Origin: Amborella trichopoda
Taxonomy: Eukaryota; Streptophyta; Magnoliopsida; Amborellales; Amborellaceae
Reading direction: 5' to 3'
DNA: 64,000 bases
Assembly: GCF_000471905.2 (NCBI RefSeq)
Contig: NW_006500321.1
Coordinates: 157,462-221,461 of the forward strand
Numbering within the stretch: position 1 is the stretch's first letter; every line of letters begins with the position of its first letter. Below, piece after piece: positions 56,553-64,000 of this stretch. Both the position numbers and the translations under genes were made by a program. The notes beneath the pieces are model-generated. The model searched no databases and was not told the DNA's origin. It saw only the letters and a list, made by a program, of their open reading frames with translations.

Positions 56553-59500
56553 TCACCTAATTGATCTCTGCGCTGCGTGTTCAGGAGAAATCTTGGTGCC
56601 TTGAACACGTGTCTTTTGCTCCACTATTGTTTGAGTCGCCTCTGTCATCACCACAGTTTCTGACTCAATTGTGCCATCAAGTTCGGACAAATCTGCAACC
56701 AAAGAGGTCTCCATGGCCTTCCTTTGAGCCATCTCCATCTCGAGGCCCCTAAATTCTTCTTTCAGTATTCGCATTTCCTCTCTGACTTTGATCATTCTCT
56801 TGAAGCTCCCTTGTGCCTCTGCTTTGAGGTCCTGCTGACGGTCAGCTATCAAGGCTTTCTTCGTAATACGAGCATCTATTTTCTCGCGATTGCGCAAGAT
56901 TGGCTCTTCTAAGGAGGCTACCCTTTTGGTTTCTTCCTCATGATGCAGCACTCCCAACCGCTGGTTCTCCAACTCGTTTAGAGTTGCATCCAAATGGAAA
57001 AGCACCTCTGACGTCGTCCAGATGGCAGAAGTCGCAATGAATTCCCTCAGCCTGGCCAAACCTTCTCCCAGCTCATCAAAAGGTGGCCCCCCAAGCCCTG
57101 AAGGCCTGCTCTAAACATGCCTTCAATCATGCTAGAGGCACCACCAAAAACAGGCCTGGATGGTGCTATAGAGGCCACCACTACGGAAGACACCTAGACC
57201 TCAAGGATCGGGCTTGTTGAAGTGACAGCCACCCGCGCTCCTAGCTCCTCTGAAACAAGGGTAAAGCCTAGAACTTCTTGTCCTTCAGGCTCATAGGCAG
57301 CCCCGGCCTCAATCTGCACAAGCTCTTCAATGCCAGCCTTACTGTCAGGACCGTCTCTTATGGGGACCTCTACTTGTGTCCCAACAGGCTATAGAGGAAC
57401 CTGTTCCCCTTACTCACACTCCTGGGCTGTCACCTCAGCATCATCAAGTTCAAGAATTGCCCCTTCTCTTTGGCCTTTTCCAGCCGACTCATCCCTGACA
57501 GTGGCTTCTTCCACTTGGCCCTCGCCTTCAACAGCCAGAACCTTGGCCACAAAGTGCTCAGTCCCCTCATCTTCATGACTTGGGGCCACAGAAGCAGCAA
57601 CCTCTCGATGCTCAGGCACATCATCAACTTCAAGCTCTTCCCCTCGAGCCATAGCCCCTGCCTTGGTCGAGGCACTACACTCCTCGTGCATGGAGACCAC
57701 CTTGACATCTGTGCTCCTATCTGGAGCAGTTGCTTTGAGGCTTTCATCCTCCTCAGTCTCTACCCGAGCCACCTCAGACTCAGGAACTACCCCTAGGCTC
57801 AAGGGTGTATCCTTAAGATCCGGAGTCCTCTCCCGATCAGAAGCAATGCCAATAGGCTCTGAAGAAAAAGAAAACATTTTAGTATAATTAGAAGATGGCT
57901 CAGAAAGCATAAAGGGTGATGCTAGAAGAATTATTAAAAGATCAGAAGAGGAAGGCCTACCTCCTGTTTCTGACACCACAGGAAGCTTGTCGCTCTTCTA
58001 CCTCCGAATACGCCCACTAGTTGAAGATGCTGCAAGGGTGTCCGCAACAGTCAGGCGCTTTCTTTTCTTTTCACCCTCTAGAGTACGAGCTGCCGCCTCA
58101 GATCCACCTCCCTGAGAAGGCCCTCTAGCCAATTTGCTGTGGAGACCACTCCCGATTAGGACGTTCAAGTCCTATGGTGGACGCTTGTCATAACCAAGGA
58201 CTTGTCGCCCCTCATCCCATTCGAATATCGAACTAAGATTGTCAAAGACACTCCCAGTCATCGTCTTCATTGCAAGGAAATTTGGGGAGGCCTCATCAGC
58301 AGCATCTCACTCGGAAGCCCCAAAGCCCACCAGTTAGAGGAATAATCCAAGGCAAACACCATGTCGGGAGCAAGAGCATTTGCCAACCTCTTTCGCCGGG
58401 TGTCCTAGCGTCAATTACCGTTCACCACTTTCTAAGGGTGATCCTTATCCTAATAGCCCTTATTGTGACCCTCCACCAGTTCACATATGCCTTGGTGGTT
58501 CGAACTCTCCTACCGAAGTGAGGTAACACATACTTGCTGGTCTCTATCATTTCAAGACACATAGACCAAGCGGTCTGTATGTGCTGCGACAGTCAACACT
58601 CTTGAAAAGTTCCAAACTCTTCCACCCTCCCCTTATACACCTTACTCCGGTGCTTTTCGAAGAATACAGAGAAAGGGCAGCCTTGGTCAACCCCGTGCTG
58701 ATGGGTGAAGTAGTGGGGGAAATGCCCCTTTAGTAGGGCACTGTGTGGCATCCGATAAAGTGAGACTCCCCCTCTGATGCTCAACATGAACATGAGTTCC
58801 TTAATCGTTGTTGGGGCACCATCCAGTTCCTTCCCCAACTCATCAATAAAAGCATGATCGGTGAAGCTTCCGACTGGAAAGGGGACCTGTCTCATGTTCA
58901 AAGAATCATTTCCAGACAGGCTCTGAGCTTCCCCTAGGGTATGGAAGATAGCCCTATGGTTCGTAATCCTCATCAAGAAGGGCCACAATTTATTTCCTGA
59001 GCGTTAATGCTTGACATAGGTGTCAGGAAAATAAGCCTCTAGCCACCCGTATATGTAAAGCGCAATGAACAGAGTTTTAAAGTCTCCAGGAAAAGCTTCT
59101 CCTCCTAAAATGTTGTTCCCTCTCTCCTTTCTCTTATAAGCTTTTCCATGGGAGATGGCCCCGAAGCCATGATATATGTTGCACAGGACTGACTGAGCAA
59201 GGGCATACTCATGCCCTCTGGCCATGTCGCATGCCACATATAGTACCCCAGATCATGTGTCATCCCCCCAGCCCAGGAGCACGAATTTACATAAGAATAA
59301 GGCTACATCGGCGGCCAAGAAGACACTGTCATCGCCGGTCTCAAGTTGATATATGGGAGGTGTCCCTTTTGCAACTGCCTTCCCTTTCCCCTTTGGAGTA
59401 CCCTGACTGCCCTCAAGACAATCCTCGCAGAAGAATATCACCCATTCTGTAAAGGTGACCTTGCCATTGGTAGAGCGGCCGACAATAAACTGGTAGGCCT

Positions 59501-60187
59501 CAAAGATCTTTGGAAGACTGGCCGGCGACTCTTCATCTCCTAAGTTCACACCACCAAAGATGACTGAGTTCGGGGACACGAACTTGTCATACATGGCCCC
59601 GATCGTCTGGTGACCTCCAATAAAGTGATGATCCAGTAAAGAGATTCCTGCTTTGCCATGACCAAGAAGCCAAGTATTGCTCACATGGCTCCACATCTTT
59701 AGCAATACCTTCACTGTATTAGAGAAACGGTTGTAGTAGCCACCCAAACACTGGACCACTGCTAATAGTGAAGCACGCTCAAGAGCGCTTCCATACGAAG
59801 TCAATACCTTAACAGTCCAAGAAGCGTATCTCTTCAGGTATTGGCGCTCTCCCTAAATCCGATGGCCTTTTACCGACCACCTTAGTAATCCCTTCATCTA
59901 GACCATTTGCTTCCCCAAGGTAGGCAAGTTCTCCCCGGAAACTATGTTTTGATACATACAGTGAAGAAGTGCCATCCCTTCTAAAAAGTAGGCATTACCA
60001 TCATTGCCCTCCTGCACTTCAAAGCATACGGGGACAGTAATGAAAGTGATGCTAGAGGCCACTCTGGCTGGGTCAGCTAAATGGGTTCCCCCTTGATAAA
60101 ACTTCACCCGTAAAGTCACGGGGCGCTGATTTTCCCTTCCCTTGGGGGCCTCTTCACATCAAGGATTTCGTAAGAAGAACCAGCCAT
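56553..60187 (-). pseudogene. Antisense plant-mobile-domain (PMD) gene, copy F
   Basis: This is the better of the two copies, about 1,210 codons from the ATG at 60187 to TGA at 56553. After an early frameshift (near 60115) comes FITVPVCFEVQEGN. The 59253-59804 block contains MWSHVSNTWLLGHGKAGISL and MYDKFVSP, which resembles the PMD W-x-TxTF...GE..ISL..V motif, then FLAADVALFLCKFVLLG. Two single in-frame stops (59250-59252; 59004-59006) separate this from YVACDMARGHEYALAQSVLCNIYHG and FIALYIYGWLEAYFP, matching PMD features (LAxGxxxALAxxVL and xxWLxxYFP). SFTDHAFIDELGKELDGAP, MLSIRGGVSLYR and HYFTHQHGVDQ follow at 58593-58988, and then RRVRTTKAYVNWWR. The C-terminal third is Ser/Glu-rich and then a long coiled coil (56553-57059). 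PMD identity is by motif only. Confidence 0.7.
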
Positions 60188-60239
60188 TACAAAGGACTTA
60201 GCGGTTCACTCTTAAAAATTTCCTAAGGTACTGGAATAG

Positions 60240-60490
60240 CATCGATTGAGTCTGTCCAACACTCAGTGCCGGTTGAGCCTCTAAAACACTTAGCATCGGG
60301 TGAGCTTCTCAATACCTAGCATCGGTTGCGTGTTAATGATTAGCGTCGGGTGAGCTTGTCAAAACACTTAGTACCGGTCGAGCTTCTCAATGCTCAGCAC
60401 CGGTTGAGCCCCAACAACTAGCGCCGGTTCAGATTATAAACACCCTAACACCGGTTGATTTTTTCAAAGGTTAGCGCCAGCTGAGAGCAA
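60240..60490 (+). repeat. GCGCCGGTTG-type motif array (F)
   Basis: About nine diverged copies of 'cttagcaccggttgagcttctcaa' occur at 22-33 bp spacing, just upstream of the PMD start codon on the minus strand. The counterpart in A is 9960-10110 and in E 53410-53690. Confidence 0.65.
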
Positions 60491-61302
60491 ATCCCTCACA
60501 CGTGCCATGAATCCTAGTCGTGATACATCGAATTCAATTGCATCGATTGACAATCACCTCCACGTCCTTCGGCGCTGCCTCACACATGAGAGACTGATAA
60601 CCGTACACTTTCTGAGGACGACGGCTCACCTCCAACAACCGTATGCCTTCCTCGCGATGGTACACCTCCTACAGCAGTACAACCGACCTTCCATGACCGT
60701 TCGTCTTCTACTGGAGTTTCTCCCACATGGTTAAAACTCACAGGAAAACATTCCCGCCTATCGTTTTAACCTAGACTTCACCAAAACCTCACCAAGAAAC
60801 CTCTGTGACACCACTAACAGTATCGAAAGGCGGAGATAACCCCGGTAAACCTCTTGAAAGTGCCTAAAAACTTCAGCAACACCATGAGTGGTGTGAGAAA
60901 ACTACTAGAGCCACCGGGAAACCCCTTAAAAATCCATGAAAAATCCCCAAGATGCTCGAAAATACTCACTGTTGTGTTTCCCTCCTTTTCTACCAGAAAG
61001 GAAAATTACAGTCGGAATTTCTTCCCTTTCATGGAAAATTTCCCAGAGGACTCTCCTTTCCCTTCTACTCTCTCTACAACTTCACCAAATTCTGGCCAAA
61101 GTCCGCACGCCGAAGGTCGTCTCTGCAAAACCCTTCCCGGAATCCTACTACCTGTAGAAGAACCTTCCCTGTAGAGACTATTGCTAAAAGTTCCACTCAC
61201 CACTGGAAACTTCAATCGAACGCTCTCTCCTCATGGTTAAAGAAAACTGTTGCTTAAGTTTTTACCATTGGTGAAAATTAAGGGAAAACGGGGTTTTACC
61301 CC

Positions 61303-61310
61303 CTTATATA
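61303..61310 (-). promoter_or_regulatory. Putative antisense TATA box of the PMD gene (F)
   Basis: The minus strand reads GTCTTATATAAGGGGGTAAAA, with the PMD ATG 1.1 kb downstream. The same block occurs in A at 10839-10846. CTTATATAAG is palindromic here, so direction is set only by the comparison with A, where the minus-strand reading (TCTATATAAGG) is the better TATA box. Confidence 0.5.
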
Positions 61311-61439
61311 AGACTACACTGCCCTCAAAGGCCCTTCACAAACTCGAAACTCCAGTTGCGTCCAAGGGTAGCCAAGCGACATTGAGCCAGGTCGGGTTTC
61401 GACACAAGGCCCGGGTAACTCTCATCGATCCATCCCCAG

Positions 61440-61750
61440 CATCGATTGATGCAGCGTCGGGTGAATTTCCAAACAACCCTAACGCTAGTTGACTTAGCGC
61501 CGGGTGTGTTTCAAATACAACCCTAGTGCCAGATGACTTAGCCCCGGGTGTGTTTCAAAATACAACCTTAACACCGGTTGACTTAGCGCGAGGTGTGTCT
61601 CCAAAACGACCCCAGCGTCAGTTGTTCGTAAATAATACCACGGGCCATTCACAACGCCACCTGAACACAGCATCGGTTGTGTTGTGAGAACTTAGCACCG
61701 GTTGTGTTGTGAGAACTCAGCACCGGTTGAATAGTCGCAATAAACCATCC
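61440..61750 (+). repeat. ~45-bp tandem units with the CGCCGGTTGACTT motif (F)
   Basis: Units of the type gttgacttagcgccgggtgtgtttcaaa + acaaccctaacaccg repeat about five times, then shift to 'gagaactcagcaccggttg' units. It is the counterpart of 10975-11220 in A. Confidence 0.6.
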
Positions 61751-62239
61751 TCGCTACACATGGAGCTGGCCGTATTTCAAGAAGTGTATACCCTACCACT
61801 ATCCCTAGTGGAGTTGTACCCAAGCCAGGATGTGTCACCCCTAGTGGACTTGCACCCAGGCCATTGCACTTAAACTATGACTTCCCCAATGGAGTCAGGA
61901 GTTGTCCCTTATCACCCACTAGGAATCACACCCATATTGTGGCCCATCATCCCTAGTGAAGATAGGGTCATTCTTACTTCCCCAATTCCCAGTGGGTCAG
62001 CTTCACACTAAGCTACCTTACCGCCAAGGAGTTGGGTTACCTGTTATAGAGTCTCATCTTTAACCCAGAGAGTATGCTTCCCCCTTTAAAACCACTGCGA
62101 GGTCCACTTCTGCTGGTCATCCTTCATCAGGCCCCCATTTCCATCTGAGATCTCAGTTGTTAATGGTCTTAGCCACTGTATCCCTAGGGAGTCGGATTAC
62201 CATCAACATGCTTATTCCCTTTGAAGCTCTACCTACATG

Positions 62240-64000
62240 GCAACCTACACATTGGTCTAGATGCATGACCCTAAACTTCATGGTCCAAACTATATGACCT
62301 TAAACTGTAGCACAGGTCCAAATGCATGACCCTAAACTGCTCAGCCTCAGTCCATACTGCACAACCCTAAACTGCTCAGCCACAGTCCATACTGCATGAC
62401 CCTAAACTTCTCAACCTCAGTCCATACTGCATATCATAAATTTCTCAGCCTCGGTCCATACTGCATGACCCTAAGTTGTACAACCTCGGTCCATACTACA
62501 TGACCCTAAATTGCTCAGCCTCAGTCCATATTGCATGACCCTAAATTTCTCAACCATGGTCAAGATGCACGACCTCAAACTTCATGGTCCAAACTATATG
62601 ACCTTAAACTGTAGCGGAGGTCCAAATGCATGACCCAAAACTTCTCAGCCTCGTTCCATACTGCATGACACTAAATTGCTTAGCCACGGTACATACTGCA
62701 TGACCCTAAACTACTCAGCCTTGGTCCATACTACATGACCCTAAATTGCTCAACCTCGGTCCATACTGCATGACTTTAAACTGCTCAGCCTCAGTCCATA
62801 CTGCATGACCCTAAGCTGCTCAGCCTCGGTCTGTACTACATGACCCTAAACTGCTCAACCATGGTCTAGATAAACGTCCCTAAACTTCGTGGTCCAAACT
62901 ATATGACCTTAAATTGTAGCAGAGGTCCAAATACATGACCCTAAACATCTCAGTCTCAGTCCGTACTGCACGACCCTAAATTGCTCAGCCACGGTCCATA
63001 CTGCATGACCCTAAATTGCTCAGCATCGGTCCATACTGCATGACCCTAAACAGCTCAGCCTCGGTCCATATTGCGTGACTCTAAATTGCTCAGCCTCAGT
63101 CCATACAGCATGACTCTAAAGTTCTCAACCTCGTTCCATACTGTATGACCCTTAATTGCTCAACCATGGTCAACATGCACGACCCTAAACTTCATGGTCC
63201 AAACTATAAGACCGTAAACTGTAGCAGAGGTCCAAATGCATGGCCCTAAACTCCTCAGCCTCGGTCCATATTGTACGGCCTTAAAGTGCTCAGCCACGGT
63301 CCATACTGCGTGGCCCTAAACTGCTCAGCCTCGGTCCATACTGCATGACCCTAAACCGTTCAGCCTCGGTCCATATTGCATGATCGTAAACTCCTTAGCC
63401 TCAGTCCATACCTTGAACTGCTCAACTTCAGTCCATACTGCATGACGCTTAACTGCTCAGCCTCTGCATGACCCTAAACAACTCAGCCTTGGTTCATACT
63501 ATATGACCCTAAACTACTTAGCCATGGTCCATACTGCATGACCCTTAACCGCTTAGCACTGTGGTCCGAACTATATGACCTTAAACTATAGCGGAGGTCT
63601 AGTTGCACGACCTTAAACTGCATGGTCTTAGTTGTATGACTTTCAACTGCATAACCGTGGTCCAAATTATATGACCTTAAACTGTAGCGGAGGTCCAAAT
63701 GCATGATCCTAAACTGCTCAGCCTTGGTCCATACTGCATGACCCTAAATTGCTCAACTATAGTCCATACTGCATGACCCTAAACTGCTCAGCCTCTATCC
63801 ATACTGCATGACCTTAAACTACTCAGCCTTGGTTCATACTACATGACCCTAAACTGCTCAGCCTCGATCTATACTACATGACCTTAAACTACTCAGCCTC
63901 GGTCCGTACTGCATGACCCTAAACTTCTCTGCCTCAGTCCATACTGCATGACCCTAAATTGCTCAGCCTTCATCAGTACTGCATGACCCTCAACTACGCA
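62240..64000. repeat. 35-bp minisatellite with ~305-bp higher-order pattern
   Basis: The basic unit is ctcagcctcggtccatactgcatgaccctaaactg (35 bp, for example starts 63001 and 63036). A variant unit, ggtccaaactatatgacc + ttaaactgtagc.gaggtccaaatgcatg, returns at 62282, 62586, 62891 and 63196 (steps 304, 305, 305), and then irregularly at 63563 and 63659. About 45-50 units are present and the array continues past the window edge. Confidence 0.9.

Larger units (their letters stand above)
60188..62240 (+). other. 3' UTR of element F / 5' leader of the antisense PMD gene
   Basis: It aligns by eye with 9960-11740 of element A: motif arrays at 60240-60490 and 61440-61750, the stretch at 60590-60760 with 'cacctcc...accgt' phrases, the block 61250-61330 with the antisense TATA box, and the 61790-62240 region of 'ccctagtggagt' phrases. 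The plus-strand open frames at 60854-61257 overlap in three phases and have no recognisable motif. Confidence 0.65.

Noticed and set aside
60854-61257. Three overlapping plus-strand ORFs in the 3' UTR of F
   Set aside because: Open in three phases with proline/serine-rich translations. The matching region of A (10500-10775) shows the same bias but no conserved protein.
1-64000. Host genes, tRNA or rRNA genes
   Set aside because: I looked for conserved non-transposon protein motifs, intron-like gene structures and tRNA-like stems and found none I could support. PBS sequences resemble tRNA ends but are not tRNA genes.

Overview
This 64 kb window is intergenic DNA from a large, repeat-rich seed-plant genome. 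I found no host protein-coding gene, rRNA, tRNA or CRISPR array. Nearly everything belongs to Ty3/gypsy LTR retrotransposons in several states of decay, and frameshifts and in-frame stops break almost every reading frame. The plant assignment rests on the families seen: Tat/Ogre-lineage polyproteins with a second (archaeal-type) RNase H after the usual one, a Tekay/Del-type chromovirus with a chromodomain, and a plant mobile domain (PMD) gene.

Layout. (1) 1-17021: element A, Tat lineage, plus strand. It has a partial 5' LTR (1-1360), a PBS, gag, RT, RNase H, aRNH, integrase (to 9191), a long repeat-rich 3' UTR and a 3' LTR (LTR B, 13681-17021). (2) 17022-17681: a gag-leader fragment. (3) 17682-22410: LTR C and its gag. 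(4) 22411-25386: a minus-strand Tekay fragment (3' LTR piece, integrase plus chromodomain, RNase H, RT). (5) 25387-31726: LTR D, PBS and gag. (6) 31733-43232: element G, an Ogre-like element on the minus strand with a candidate 3' LTR, 3' UTR minisatellites, a nearly complete gag-pro-RT-RH-aRNH-INT and a leader with a 160-bp tandem repeat. (7) 43240-53917: element E, with a partial LTR, PBS, gag and protease, no RT or integrase, and a large antisense PMD gene. (8) 53918-64000: element F, a 5'-truncated copy of the same type, with late gag, protease, antisense PMD gene, 3' UTR and a 35-bp minisatellite in a ~305-bp higher-order pattern running off the window.

The most notable system is in E and F. 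This is a gag-pro-only Tat-lineage retrotransposon whose pol is missing and whose 3' half carries an antisense gene of about 1,150-1,210 codons. That gene has a PMD-like domain followed by a coiled coil, with what look like its own upstream TATA box and downstream poly(A) signal. Element A shares the gag and 3' UTR, has RT-RH-INT but no protease and no PMD gene, and still keeps the antisense TATA box and antisense poly(A) signal. A and E/F therefore have complementary coding content and may be an autonomous/non-autonomous pair or two derivatives of one larger ancestor.

The LTRs fall into two subfamilies (A/B/E and C/D) that share both ends but differ in the middle. A short GC-rich motif (roughly TAGCGCCGRYTG) is reiterated in the LTR and at several places in the 3' UTR. 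All assignments are by eye from translated motifs and alignment of copies within the window. No database search was possible.
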